Position numbers and translations under genes: made by a program | Shown here: positions 1-8,312 of the stretch, piece by piece | Position numbering within the stretch: position 1 is the stretch's first letter | How the letters are laid out: each line of letters opens with the position of its first letter | NCBI RefSeq assembly: GCF_003201355.1 | Contig: NZ_QICL01000002.1 | Location: 186,001-250,000, forward strand | DNA: 64,000 nucleotides | Origin: Indolivaga alginatilytica | GTDB taxonomy: Bacteria > Bacteroidota > Bacteroidia > Bacteroidales > Dysgonomonadaceae | Reading direction: 5' to 3' | Notes under the pieces: model-generated | What the model was told of the DNA's origin: nothing | What the model saw: only the letters and a program-made list of their open reading frames with translations | Databases searched by the model: none

Positions 1-1099
1 ACCAAATACCTTTGTAAGCTCCTGCTTCTCCCCAAGAGTTTTTTACTAAATAGTATTTAGTTCCGTTTTGATCTTTTACGATGCCAAAAATCTGCATACC
101 ATGATCGTCAGTTGTCTCATAGTTATCATATCCTTTTTGGCGCATCTCTTGAGTAATTACAAGTTCTTTAACGGGACCTTGCTCAATTTTCTTTTTTAGG
201 GTTGAAGTCTTTTCTGTTGCAGACAATCCTAACCAATGAGCTTGGTCTGAACCTACATTCTCGGGAGCACTATCATCCGGAACTACTGCGATTCCGTTAC
301 GAGAAAAACCTACCTCGCTTACATCCGAAGCCCAAGCAATAGTATATCCTTTTTCGATGGCATTATCCATTACCTTTATCATATCGTCCAAAGGAACATT
401 GTAAGACAATGCCCAACGCCAGTTGTCCGGAACTTCTACCGCAAAGGGAGCGTAGAATGGGTGATGTGTAAATGAGGTGAATGATATATAATTATTGCTG
501 TTTAAGCCAAGTTCTTTAGCAAAACTTTGTGGTGTATAGTTTTTACCTTTATATGTGAAGTTTTCGGGCTTTTGTCCTAAAAAAGCATCAAGTATACCTG
601 AGAATCCGTTATACCATGATGTTGAAAGCTTTTTGTTGCCGTTCTTCATGATGCCGTTGATGTATCCTGTAAGACCGTCAGCCATTTCACCGTGTTTGTG
701 TCCGGTTTCACCGTAATCAAGTCCGGGCATCACTTCATTGGGTGCGACTCCGTATTCGTTTAAAGTTTCGATAACATCGGCAAAAGAACCTCCCTGAGAG
801 AAGTTAAGGCTTCCGTTCAGGCGGATATATTTTACCGCTTTGTCTTCATAATTGCGGCGTACGATATACATTTCGGAAATATCCTGTTCTCCTTTTCCCA
901 TTTTCAATAGTTCTGACTCTAAAAAGCCAACACCTGAGAATGACCAACAGGTACCACTGCTTCCCTGATTTTTTATGGAAGTGATTGGGTTTTCTTTTAC
1001 TACTGAAAACTGATAACCGGGTGAGTTCGTGTTATCAGTTTGTGCCCATGCCGATACAGCTATCAAGAGAGCAACAGATGCAACAAAAAGTTTCTTCAT
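1..1099 (-). CDS. C1B family cysteine peptidase (bleomycin hydrolase/PepC-like), 3' end cut by window edge
   Basis: This is a papain-like aminopeptidase of the C1B (bleomycin hydrolase/PepC) family, read from 1099 leftward and running off the window. About 366 codons are visible. A signal peptide (residues 1-19, ending AWA) implies export, whereas classical C1B enzymes are cytosolic; exported versions are common in Bacteroidota. The catalytic cysteine is about residue 51 in QGSSGTCWSFS. The histidine region is DDHGMQIFG, and the asparagine motif KNSWGE is near the window edge, so all three active-site regions are present. A TACCTTTG box 23 bases upstream supports the ATG at 1099. The C-terminus and any downstream partner cannot be seen. 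Confidence 0.88.
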   Translation of the reverse strand, partial: MKKLFVASVALLIAVSAWAQTDNTNSPGYQFSVVKENPITSIKNQGSSGTCWSFSGVGFLESELLKMGKGEQDISEMYIVRRNYEDKAVKYIRLNGSLNFSQGGSFADVIETLNEYGVAPNEVMPGLDYGETGHKHGEMADGLTGYINGIMKNGNKKLSTSWYNGFSGILDAFLGQKPENFTYKGKNYTPQSFAKELGLNSNNYISFTSFTHHPFYAPFAVEVPDNWRWALSYNVPLDDMIKVMDNAIEKGYTIAWASDVSEVGFSRNGIAVVPDDSAPENVGSDQAHWLGLSATEKTSTLKKKIEQGPVKELVITQEMRQKGYDNYETTDDHGMQIFGIVKDQNGTKYYLVKNSWGEAGAYKGIW

Positions 1100-1121
1100 A
1101 TTATATGTTTTTTTAGTATCA

Positions 1122-1129
1122 CAAAGGTA
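1122..1129 (-). promoter_or_regulatory. -7 promoter box for the C1B peptidase gene
   Basis: On the minus strand this reads TACCTTTG, matching the Bacteroidota -7 consensus TAnnTTTG. It would give a short leader before the ATG at 1099. No convincing TTTG lies at -33. Confidence 0.5.
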
Positions 1130-1268
1130 AAGAAATAAGTATAAAGACTATATTTTTTATCCTAAAAGAGTTAATAAGTAAATAAAAGTATTTAAATGGA
1201 CTGTTTTATAATCATAGCAGATTATAGGTTCTGTTTTAGTCGAAAGTTTAATAAATCAGTGATTTTCT

Positions 1269-2363
1269 TTATAACCATGTGTCTAAATATTGCTGTGCTA
1301 TTTTTATATAGTCGTGATGTTGTTCTACGAATAAACGGCTATTGATTGATTGTTGAGGAATCTGTTCCCTATTTAAGATTAGATTCTCTAGTTTGTTGAA
1401 TATATCCTCCTCGCTAGGGAGTACATTTATGATAGGATGATTGTCCTTTTCATTTAGCAGGTTGTACATTTCGGGTTCTCCACCTCCTACCGCTAGAAGT
1501 CCCTGTGCCATGGCTGTTAGCGCATTCATGCCCGGCGTGTACGAATAGAGTTGATCCAGCAATACATCTGATTGATCTCTCATTGCAATGTATTTATCGT
1601 AAGGCACAGATTCTGCTTTATGGATGATACATTCATTCGGATATTTTGATTGTACTTCTTGCAAGCATTTATATAGGATATCAGTTCCTTTGATTTCGTT
1701 TCTCTGTTTTTGTATCCCTATAAAAAATCTCACCTTAGATTGGTCTTTACCTCTTTGGGTGAAAATGATTTCCGAAGTATTGATAGGGGCGGGAATATAG
1801 GTAAGTTTTTTCTCGAATTGAGGCTTGTAAGAAACGAAATACTCATAAAGGCAGGCAATTATACCGTCCGATCTTTCAGCTATTTCCCTGTTTACATCCA
1901 CTTTATCTTTATCAGTCCAAACCCTGATTATTTCTTTGGCTGAATCGAGATAGTCCGCTCGGTTTGGTATATCAAACTCCGAATAGCGAAAAGTCTCTTT
2001 GTCTAAACAGGCTTTCAGCCAATAAGCATCATTTCCAAAAGCTCCCATGAATACTTTGCCATTGTATTTCTTTAAATGGTTGAAAGCCAATAAATTCTTA
2101 TGGGGTTTAAGGTCGAGGAAAAGTGGATTTATAATCTGTACAACATCAAATCCTTTGAATTGTCTGAAATTTTTGCTGAGAAGGTAAGTATATTTAAGAG
2201 TGTCGATACTGTTGTAGCTCTTTCGGGAAATATCAATATCTCTTCTGTAATTCTTGAATCGGTCTCCATTGGAGGCTACCACAACCGAATGCCCTAAAGC
2301 CCGTAGCCCTTGTGCTAAAGTCCAATGAAGGTTGCTATATTCTCCCAATAAAAGAATTTTCAT
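1269..2363 (-). CDS. Glycosyltransferase, GT-B fold (group 1-like)
   Basis: This 364-residue protein probably transfers a sugar to a cell-surface glycan. The N-terminus (MKILLLGEYSNLHWTLAQGL) has the strand, loop and helix pattern of a GT-B donor-side Rossmann domain. The C-terminal half has a conserved-looking stretch, YSYTPGMNALTAMAQGLL then GGGEPEMYNLL, similar to the donor-binding E-x7-E region of group 1 enzymes. There is no signal peptide or membrane segment, so it is likely cytoplasmic. It has its own promoter box upstream, nearly identical to that of the neighbouring LysE-type gene. The Stealth gene nearby also points to glycan work. The sugar donor cannot be inferred. Confidence 0.7.
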   Translation of the reverse strand: MKILLLGEYSNLHWTLAQGLRALGHSVVVASNGDRFKNYRRDIDISRKSYNSIDTLKYTYLLSKNFRQFKGFDVVQIINPLFLDLKPHKNLLAFNHLKKYNGKVFMGAFGNDAYWLKACLDKETFRYSEFDIPNRADYLDSAKEIIRVWTDKDKVDVNREIAERSDGIIACLYEYFVSYKPQFEKKLTYIPAPINTSEIIFTQRGKDQSKVRFFIGIQKQRNEIKGTDILYKCLQEVQSKYPNECIIHKAESVPYDKYIAMRDQSDVLLDQLYSYTPGMNALTAMAQGLLAVGGGEPEMYNLLNEKDNHPIINVLPSEEDIFNKLENLILNREQIPQQSINSRLFVEQHHDYIKIAQQYLDTWL

Positions 2364-2378
2364 TCAAAAAAGATTGAT

Positions 2379-2415
2379 GTGTAAACAAAGGTATAAACTT
2401 TTGTAAAATATACAG
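2379..2415 (-). promoter_or_regulatory. Promoter region of the glycosyltransferase gene, near-duplicate of 3205-3242
   Basis: The minus strand carries the -7 box TACCTTTG at 2386-2393, preceded by TTTTACAAAAGTTTA. The whole stretch of about 37 bases recurs with few changes at 3205-3242 upstream of the next minus-strand gene. Confidence 0.6.
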
Positions 2416-2514
2416 GGGAGGAGTTAAACTTATATGTCTTGATCTTTTTAACGCACCCTCTGGGATATGTTTTTCATTTCTCCTTGATATAACAAAAAAA
2501 TAATTATAAAAGTA

Positions 2515-3138
2515 TCAGCCTGTAATTAAATCATATAAAAGAATGAAGGCAAAGAATAAGATTAATAACCCCGAAAATAAATCGATGCGTTTCAATATGC
2601 TGTCACTGATCATTTTCTTCAATTTGTGAGTGAAGCCACTTAATAAGAGCCACCATGCAGCAGAGCCGATAAATACGCCCGAAACAAGCAATATGGATGC
2701 AAATTTATCTTGTTTGGTATTGGATAATCCGAGACCTGCAAAAACAGCCAGAAAGAATAAAATGGTCAGAGGATTGGTTATTGTCAGCAAAAATGTTGTT
2801 GTATAATCGTTCAGTAATCCTTTGTTATAACTTGTACTGAATTTGGCTTGAGAGGTGTTTCTTGTCAAAGTTTTTATACCTGTATAAAATAAGAATGCTA
2901 ATCCGATCACTTGAAACCAAATTTGCTGCCCGACCAAGAAATTGGAAACGATGGTAAGTCCAAAACCCGCTATACAGCCATATATAAGATCAGCTGTTGC
3001 TGCACCCAAACCACTTGTTAAGCCTGACGCATACCCTTTATGGAGGGTTCTGTTGATGCACAGTACACCGATAGGGCCTACGGGGGCGGCAACCGAAAAT
3101 CCGAGAATAAACCCCTTGTATAGAAATGAAAAGTCCAT
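2515..3138 (-). CDS. LysE family amino-acid exporter/translocator
   Basis: This 207-residue inner-membrane protein matches the LysE/RhtB exporter family in length and layout. There are about six hydrophobic segments, and the N-terminal motif GFSVAAPVGPIGVLCINRTL is the family signature (G-x-x-x-GP-x-G). The central TITNPLTILFFLAVFAG segment is also typical. The family exports amino acids or related small molecules using ion gradients; the substrate cannot be read from sequence. The gene stands alone with its own TACCTTTG promoter box, transcribed divergently from the Stealth gene. Confidence 0.85.
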   Translation of the reverse strand: MDFSFLYKGFILGFSVAAPVGPIGVLCINRTLHKGYASGLTSGLGAATADLIYGCIAGFGLTIVSNFLVGQQIWFQVIGLAFLFYTGIKTLTRNTSQAKFSTSYNKGLLNDYTTTFLLTITNPLTILFFLAVFAGLGLSNTKQDKFASILLVSGVFIGSAAWWLLLSGFTHKLKKMISDSILKRIDLFSGLLILFFAFILLYDLITG

Positions 3139-3204
3139 TGTTTTGTTTTCTGATTGGCTGAAATTATGCCAAATTTTCGATTGGTTAAAAAAAATAGTAC
3201 GAAT

Positions 3205-3242
3205 GTGTAAGCAAAGGTATAAACTTTTGTAAAATTATACTG
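3205..3242 (-). promoter_or_regulatory. Promoter region of the LysE-type gene
   Basis: The minus-strand -7 box TACCTTTG is at 3212-3219, in a stretch almost identical to the promoter at 2379-2415. It sits next to the oppositely oriented box at 3245-3252, so the two divergent genes share this control region. Confidence 0.6.
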
Positions 3243-3244
3243 TT

Positions 3245-3252
3245 TATATTTG
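3245..3252 (+). promoter_or_regulatory. -7 promoter box for the Stealth gene
   Basis: This reads TATATTTG, a perfect TAnnTTTG match, 39 bases before the ATG at 3292. A TTTG at 3226-3229 is a possible but closely spaced -33 element. Confidence 0.5.
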
Positions 3253-3291
3253 TAGTAGAATATACCTTATTCTATTAATTACAGAAATTAA

Positions 3292-4293
3292 ATGAATACA
3301 TCTGGTATCGATATTGTATTACCCTGGGTGAATGGACAGGATAAGGAATGGCAGCAAAGTTTCAGGCAGCATGCAGGACGGTCGCCTATAGGTGATACCA
3401 GTTCAATCCGTTTCAGGGATTGGGATTTGCTTCGTTATTGGTTCAGGGGGATAGAAAAATTTATGCCTTGGATTGATAAAATTCACTTTGTAACATCGGG
3501 TCACATTCCAGATTGGCTCAATCTGGAGCATCCTCAATTGAATTGGGTAAAACATGAAGATTTTATTCCCCACGAATATCTGCCTACATTCAGTGCAAAT
3601 GCTATAGAATTGAATCTACATCGTATAGAATCCTTGTCCGAGCATTTTATATATTTCAATGACGACTTGTATGTTCTGAATCCTGTAAAACCATCACGTT
3701 TTTTTAAGAAGGGTTTGCCTTGCGACTATGCTGTGATGACTTCAAAGCCTTCGGATGGTACTATTATCCATATGGCTATAAATGACTTGGATATAATTGA
3801 TTCCTATTTCAATAAACATCAACAGATAAGAAAGTTCTGGAAAAAGTGGTTTTCTTTAAACTATGGGTTTAGCCTGTTGAGTAATGCTTTTTTATTTACT
3901 TGGCGCGATTTTTCGGGCTTTGTTGATCCCCACCTTCCTAATGCATTTCTTAAGTCTACTTACCACGAAGTGTGGTCTCAGGCAACGTCTGCATTGCATC
4001 TGACATGTAGATCGAGATTCAGATCAAACTCCGATGTTAATCAGTGGTTGATCCGTTACTGGCAATTGGCAGCCGGAAAATTTCATCCTTACAATACTGT
4101 AAAAGATACTACTTTTGTGGATATTACAGATCATTCGCTGCTTCATATCTGCGATCAGATCAGACGTCAGGAGTATGATATTATGTGTCTCAATGACAGT
4201 GTAGAAATATTGGATTTCAAGCGTGCGAAAAATACTTTAAAGAGGAGCTTTAAAGAAGTATTTCCTCTAAAATCAGCTTTTGAGAAGTATTGA
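3292..4293 (+). CDS. Stealth family sugar-phosphate transferase
   Basis: This 333-residue protein belongs to the Stealth family, whose characterised members transfer hexose-1-phosphate units onto capsule or exopolysaccharide chains. Conserved region 1 is the N-terminal DIVLPWVNGQDKEW. Region 2 runs from RFRDWDLLRYWFRGIEKFMPW through IHFVTSGHIPDWL to FSANAIELNLHRIESLSEHF, followed by the acidic FNDDLYV motif. Region 3 is likely around FLKSTYHEVW. There is no signal peptide, so it probably acts on the cytoplasmic side. It ends 22 bases before the convergent lpxB gene. The acceptor glycan is unknown. Confidence 0.85.
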   Translation: MNTSGIDIVLPWVNGQDKEWQQSFRQHAGRSPIGDTSSIRFRDWDLLRYWFRGIEKFMPWIDKIHFVTSGHIPDWLNLEHPQLNWVKHEDFIPHEYLPTFSANAIELNLHRIESLSEHFIYFNDDLYVLNPVKPSRFFKKGLPCDYAVMTSKPSDGTIIHMAINDLDIIDSYFNKHQQIRKFWKKWFSLNYGFSLLSNAFLFTWRDFSGFVDPHLPNAFLKSTYHEVWSQATSALHLTCRSRFRSNSDVNQWLIRYWQLAAGKFHPYNTVKDTTFVDITDHSLLHICDQIRRQEYDIMCLNDSVEILDFKRAKNTLKRSFKEVFPLKSAFEKY

Positions 4294-4307
4294 GGTCTCG
4301 CAAACCT
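4293..4307. repeat. Degenerate copy of the AGGTCT palindrome family
   Basis: AGGTCTCGCAAACCT starts at the last base of the Stealth stop codon. Only the outer AGGT/ACCT arms pair, so membership is uncertain. Confidence 0.3.
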
Positions 4308-4315
4308 ATCCGTTC

Positions 4316-5464
4316 CTAAGGTTCTTTGTTAGCATGTAGTTTCTGTATAATAATTTGTGCGGCTTTTCGTGATGCTCCCGGTTCACCTAATATAGTGATG
4401 ATCCGATCGTATCCTTCCAGCATCTTATTTCTGTAAGCGGCGTCATTTAGTAGTCTGTCAACTTCTTCTTCGATATTCTGACGGGTGAAATACTTTGCAA
4501 ACAATTCTTTTACAACTTCTTTATTTGCAATCAGATTTACAAGAGAAATGTAAGGTGTATGTAAAATATGCTTGAATGCCCAATGTGCAATATATGGTAC
4601 AGGCATTCTGTAACAAACGACTTGCGGTACTCTGAATAATGATGTTTCGAGAGTTGCTGTTCCCGAGGTTACAAGTGCGGCATCCGAATAAGAAAGCAGG
4701 CGATAAGTCTGGTCGAAAATAATTTTGCAATTACTGTCTGCTATGTATGTTTTGTAATAATCGGGGTCCATTCCCGGTGCTCCGGCAATCACCGCTTGAT
4801 AATCAGGGAATTTTTTTACCACCTCTAGCATTGTAGGGAGGTTGTCTTTTATTTCCTGTTTGCGGCTTCCCGCCAATAGAGCGATAAAAGGTTTTGTATC
4901 TAATTTATTATCCTGTATGAATTTCTCGCGAGAATCGTCTTTGTTCTTTTCGTTGAAGGCGGCTATTGCATCAACTGTCGGATTGCCTACATAATTTACC
5001 TGATAGTTGTGTTTCTTAAAGAAATCAACCTCGAAAGGAAGTATACAAAGCATCTCGTCTACATATTTCTTGAACGATTTTACTCTGTATTCTTTCCATG
5101 CCCATACTTTGGGCGAGATATAATAATAGACGGGAATATTAGTCTGAGTTTTTACAAACTTGGCAATCTTCAGATTAAATCCCGGATAGTCTATCAGAAT
5201 AATGACATCGGGCTGGTAATCGACAATTGCTTGTTGACACATTTTCATATTGCGGAGAATTGTCTTCAGATTCAGCAAGACGGGAATGAAGCCCATGAAA
5301 GCCATTTCCCGGTAATGTTTGATGAGCTTGCCTCCCTGAGCCTGCATCAAGTCACCACCCAAGAAGCAGAAATCAGCTTTGGGGTCTGATGCTTTTAAAG
5401 CAGCCATAAGATTAGAAGCATGCAAATCGCCCGAAGCTTCTCCTGCAACAAGAAAATATTTCAT
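4316..5464 (-). CDS. lpxB: Lipid-A-disaccharide synthase
   Basis: LpxB (GT19 family) condenses UDP-2,3-diacylglucosamine with lipid X to give the tetra-acylated disaccharide of lipid A at the inner face of the inner membrane. The length, 382 residues, is typical. Family signatures are the N-terminal VAGEASGDLHASNLM, the YYISPKVWAWKEYR block, LLAGSRKQEI and the C-terminal VTSGTATLETSLF donor site. The gene lies 5 bases downstream of surE on the same strand, so the two are probably co-transcribed from the promoter before surE. Its presence implies a lipopolysaccharide-bearing outer membrane. Confidence 0.96.
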   Translation of the reverse strand: MKYFLVAGEASGDLHASNLMAALKASDPKADFCFLGGDLMQAQGGKLIKHYREMAFMGFIPVLLNLKTILRNMKMCQQAIVDYQPDVIILIDYPGFNLKIAKFVKTQTNIPVYYYISPKVWAWKEYRVKSFKKYVDEMLCILPFEVDFFKKHNYQVNYVGNPTVDAIAAFNEKNKDDSREKFIQDNKLDTKPFIALLAGSRKQEIKDNLPTMLEVVKKFPDYQAVIAGAPGMDPDYYKTYIADSNCKIIFDQTYRLLSYSDAALVTSGTATLETSLFRVPQVVCYRMPVPYIAHWAFKHILHTPYISLVNLIANKEVVKELFAKYFTRQNIEEEVDRLLNDAAYRNKMLEGYDRIITILGEPGASRKAAQIIIQKLHANKEP

Positions 5465-5469
5465 ATCGG

Positions 5470-6252
5470 TTAAATTAGATTTTCCAGGTTTTTCATCTGA
5501 TCCACAAATTCATGGTCGGTAAAGTCAACTTTGGTTGGAACAACCGAAGCGTAACCATTAGCTAATGCCCATTCGTCAGTAGAAGTATCATTGGGGGTGT
5601 CGTTTTCAAAATATCCTGTTAACCAGTATATTTCGTTATCAGCTCCATCTGCCGATTTTTTGAATTCTTTTACAAATTGTCCCGGAGCTTGTTTACAAAC
5701 TTTCAGACCTTTCAATTCCTTTGTCGAATGAGGTATATTTACATTCAGACAAACACCTTTAGGTAATCCGGTTTTTAATACGCTTTCGCTCAGAGAACGG
5801 GTTATTTTGTATGTGTGGGAAAAATCAGCATCGAAATGATGATCCAGCAACGAGAATCCGATAGATGGCACTTTATATAAGCACCCTTCTATGGCAGCAC
5901 CCATCGTTCCCGAATAGATAACACAGATAGAGGCATTAGAGCCGTGGTTGATTCCCGAAACCACAAGATCGGGTTTTCTGTCTAATATCTCGCTGATTCC
6001 CAATTTTACACAATCCACAGGTGTACCTGTACATCCGTAGATGGTTATATCTTTTTCTATGTTTTTTTCTAATAAATAATAGCGTATCGGTTGTATCGAT
6101 GTGATGGCGCTAGACATTCCCGATCGTGGACCATCGGGTGCAACAACTACTATTTCACCTAATCCGACTAGTGATTCGGTTAGCGATTTTATACCTTTGG
6201 CTTGGTAGCCGTCATCGTTTGTAATGAGTATTAATGGTTTCTTTGCAGACAT
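5470..6252 (-). CDS. surE: 5'/3'-nucleotidase SurE
   Basis: SurE is a divalent-metal phosphatase acting on nucleoside 5'- and 3'-monophosphates. The 260-residue protein has the family's N-terminal metal site ITNDDGYQAKGI, the GPRSGMSSAIT loop, and the SGINHGSNA motif with the later YSGTMGAAIEG. Length and motif order match the family. It is first in a two-gene unit with lpxB, with a TATCTTTG promoter box 27 bases upstream. The lpxB pairing does not imply a shared pathway. Confidence 0.95.
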   Translation of the reverse strand: MSAKKPLILITNDDGYQAKGIKSLTESLVGLGEIVVVAPDGPRSGMSSAITSIQPIRYYLLEKNIEKDITIYGCTGTPVDCVKLGISEILDRKPDLVVSGINHGSNASICVIYSGTMGAAIEGCLYKVPSIGFSLLDHHFDADFSHTYKITRSLSESVLKTGLPKGVCLNVNIPHSTKELKGLKVCKQAPGQFVKEFKKSADGADNEIYWLTGYFENDTPNDTSTDEWALANGYASVVPTKVDFTDHEFVDQMKNLENLI

Positions 6253-6279
6253 AACAGATTTATATTTTACATTGAATTA

Positions 6280-6287
6280 CAAAGATA
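6280..6287 (-). promoter_or_regulatory. -7 promoter box for surE-lpxB
   Basis: The minus strand reads TATCTTTG, a TAnnTTTG match, giving a leader of about 20 bases before the surE ATG at 6252. Confidence 0.5.
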
Positions 6288-6368
6288 CAGAAATATTTTC
6301 GGTGAGCTTAAATGAATAGAAAAAGACTTCTTCACTATTTTGTAACAAGATTATTGATCTAAAATCTC

Positions 6369-6376
6369 TATTTTTG
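6369..6376 (+). promoter_or_regulatory. -7 promoter box upstream of the alkaline phosphatase leader
   Basis: This reads TATTTTTG (TAnnTTTG). If used, the alkaline phosphatase transcript has a leader of about 280 bases containing the structured element at 6438-6560. No good match is closer to the gene. Confidence 0.4.
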
Positions 6377-6437
6377 TAAAAAACTAATGTTTCCTATCTT
6401 TTTATTATTAATGCGAATGAGTCATTGAATTGTTCAA

Positions 6438-6560
6438 AACGCTCTTTTAAGTTATTTATACTACGCGCAATCACAGATTACTTATTTCGTTTTGCATCAA
6501 GGCAAAATGAAAGACAAACCCGATAGGGTGCGTCAGTAAGAAAGAGCGTTAATTACTGAC
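6438..6560 (+). other. Structured leader element with competing stems
   Basis: AACGCTCTTT (6438-6447) pairs perfectly with AAAGAGCGTT (6541-6550). Inside lie two short hairpins: TTTTGC/GCAAAA at 6490-6507 and ACCC/GGGT with a GATA loop at 6518-6529. GTCAGTAA (6532-6539) can pair with TTACTGAC (6553-6560), a hairpin whose loop contains the 3' strand of the outer stem, so the folds compete or form a pseudoknot. It lies in the 390-base gap before the alkaline phosphatase gene. It matches no RNA class I recognise. Confidence 0.45.
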
Positions 6561-6662
6561 AATTTAACTACTGATTGGCATTATTAATGGGGTAGCACAA
6601 GAGATATCCCGAATTGAAAATATCTTATTAATGAAATCCTGCTTTTGCTAAATATTATTTTT

Positions 6663-8309
6663 ATGAAAAAAACAATTTGTTCCTTACTTCTAATTCTTTC
6701 GTGCAGTTTGGTTTGGTCTCAGCAATATCACAGACCTGTTAAACCTGTCAAAAACGTAATAGTAATGATTCCCGACGGTACTTCTATCGGTGTAGTTTCT
6801 GCGGCACGGTGGTATCAAATATACAATAAACTGGGTGGTGAAAATCTGAATATCGATCCATATATGTGTGGCACGGTGAAGACTTTTTCGTCTAATGCTC
6901 CTATTGGCGATTCGGCTCCAACAACATCTGCATACATGACGGGTATGCCTCAACGTACGGGTAATGTGGCTATTTATCCTGTTGCCGACCCCGAGAATGA
7001 TCTGGTAAAGGTCGACCCTTCGATGGCTTATCAACCTTTAGTGACTATTCTCGAAGCAGCTAAAATTCAGAAAAAGAAAGCAGTCGGAATGGTTGTAACT
7101 GTTGAATTTCCTCATGCTACGCCTGCCGATTGTTCGTCTCACTATTATGCACGTGGCAAATACGAATATATCGCACCTCAGATAGCCTATAATAATCTGG
7201 ATGTAATGTTTGGTGGAGGTAATTCTATCGTGACAGACGATATGAAGAATCATTTCAAGAAGAACAACACAACCTTGATTCAGGATGACATAAACGCTTT
7301 CCGTTCATTCGATGGCGATAATAAAGTGTGGGCATTGTTTCAGGAGAAGGAATTGCCTTATGATTTAGATCGCGATGATTCGAAGATCCCTTCTATTGAA
7401 GAGATGACCAGAAAAGCAATAGATCATTTATCTGAAAACGACAATGGCTTTTTCCTTATGGTAGAAGGTAGTAAAGTAGATTGGGTAGCACATGGTAATG
7501 ATGCAGTAGGTTGCATTACTGAATACTTGGCTTTCGATAAGGCGGTAGGTGCAGCCATTGAGTTTGCAAAGAAAGATGGCGAAACAGCGGTTATAGTACT
7601 TCCCGATCATGGTAATAGCGGATTTACTATCGGGCGCAGGGATTTAAAGAGTTATGATAAAGCAACTATTCACGATCTGTTTGCCAATGTTTCGAAATAC
7701 AAAAGAACAGGCGAAGGACTAGAGCGCATCTTACTACAAGAGAAACCCGAAGATTTTAAAGCAATATTTAAGAAATATACAGATATAGATCTTACTGAGG
7801 AAGAATTAGCCAGTTTATTAAGTTCTAATAACTACAAAGAGGCTGATTATATGAAGAAAGCCGAAAGTCAGAATATGGGACATGCCATTGTCGATATAAT
7901 GAATAGCCGTACTTACTTTGGCTTTACAACCGGAGGTCATACGGGCGAAGAGGTTTTTCTGGCAGCTTATCACCCACAGGGCGATGTACCATTGGGTATG
8001 AATACAAATGTGCAGATTAATCATTATCTGTCAGATGTTTTAGGACTTAAAGAAAGTCTTCCCGAAATGACAAAAGAAGTCTTTGCAAAACATCAGGAGG
8101 TTTTTTCAGGATTAAACTGCACGATTGATAAATCGACAGCATTCCCCCAATTAACAGTAAAAAAGGGAAAGAAAACATTGATTGTTCCAGCCTTTAAGTC
8201 GGTTGCCTACATGAATGGAAAAGAAATTGATCTGGGATCGGTAACGGTTTATATAGATAAAAACGATACGTTTTATCTTCCTGCAAATTTGATAGAACAG
8301 TTGAATTAA
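6663..8309 (+). CDS. Alkaline phosphatase, exported
   Basis: This is a PhoA-superfamily alkaline phosphatase that releases phosphate from monoesters outside the cytoplasm. The ATG at 6663 is chosen because it begins a clean signal peptide (MKKTICSLLLILSCSLVWSQ); the longer frame from a TTG at 6645 adds six unrelated residues. Metal and catalytic motifs are all present: MIPDGTSIG, the serine nucleophile in DSAPTTSAYMTG, MVEGSKVDWVAHGND, LPDHGNSGF and the late GGHTGEE histidine. The length, 548 residues, fits the family. A small exported protein gene follows after 3 bases, so they form one unit. The long structured leader suggests regulation. Confidence 0.93.
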   Translation: MKKTICSLLLILSCSLVWSQQYHRPVKPVKNVIVMIPDGTSIGVVSAARWYQIYNKLGGENLNIDPYMCGTVKTFSSNAPIGDSAPTTSAYMTGMPQRTGNVAIYPVADPENDLVKVDPSMAYQPLVTILEAAKIQKKKAVGMVVTVEFPHATPADCSSHYYARGKYEYIAPQIAYNNLDVMFGGGNSIVTDDMKNHFKKNNTTLIQDDINAFRSFDGDNKVWALFQEKELPYDLDRDDSKIPSIEEMTRKAIDHLSENDNGFFLMVEGSKVDWVAHGNDAVGCITEYLAFDKAVGAAIEFAKKDGETAVIVLPDHGNSGFTIGRRDLKSYDKATIHDLFANVSKYKRTGEGLERILLQEKPEDFKAIFKKYTDIDLTEEELASLLSSNNYKEADYMKKAESQNMGHAIVDIMNSRTYFGFTTGGHTGEEVFLAAYHPQGDVPLGMNTNVQINHYLSDVLGLKESLPEMTKEVFAKHQEVFSGLNCTIDKSTAFPQLTVKKGKKTLIVPAFKSVAYMNGKEIDLGSVTVYIDKNDTFYLPANLIEQLN

Positions 8310-8312
8310 GAT

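Noticed and set aside
1200-1235. Small hairpin TATAATC/GATTATA as a terminator for the glycosyltransferase gene
   Set aside because: It is A/T-only apart from one pair, has no T run on the relevant strand, and is weakly stable.
6438-6560. SRP RNA, tmRNA, RNase P RNA or an integron attC site
   Set aside because: None of the conserved sequence blocks of these RNAs is present, and attC core sites are not matched.
6645-6662. TTG start giving a longer alkaline phosphatase
   Set aside because: It would put MLNIIF before an otherwise standard signal peptide; the ATG at 6663 is better.
7038-7253. Cys/His-rich small frames antisense to the alkaline phosphatase and to other strong genes
   Set aside because: They are shadows of real coding frames with skewed composition and no start context.
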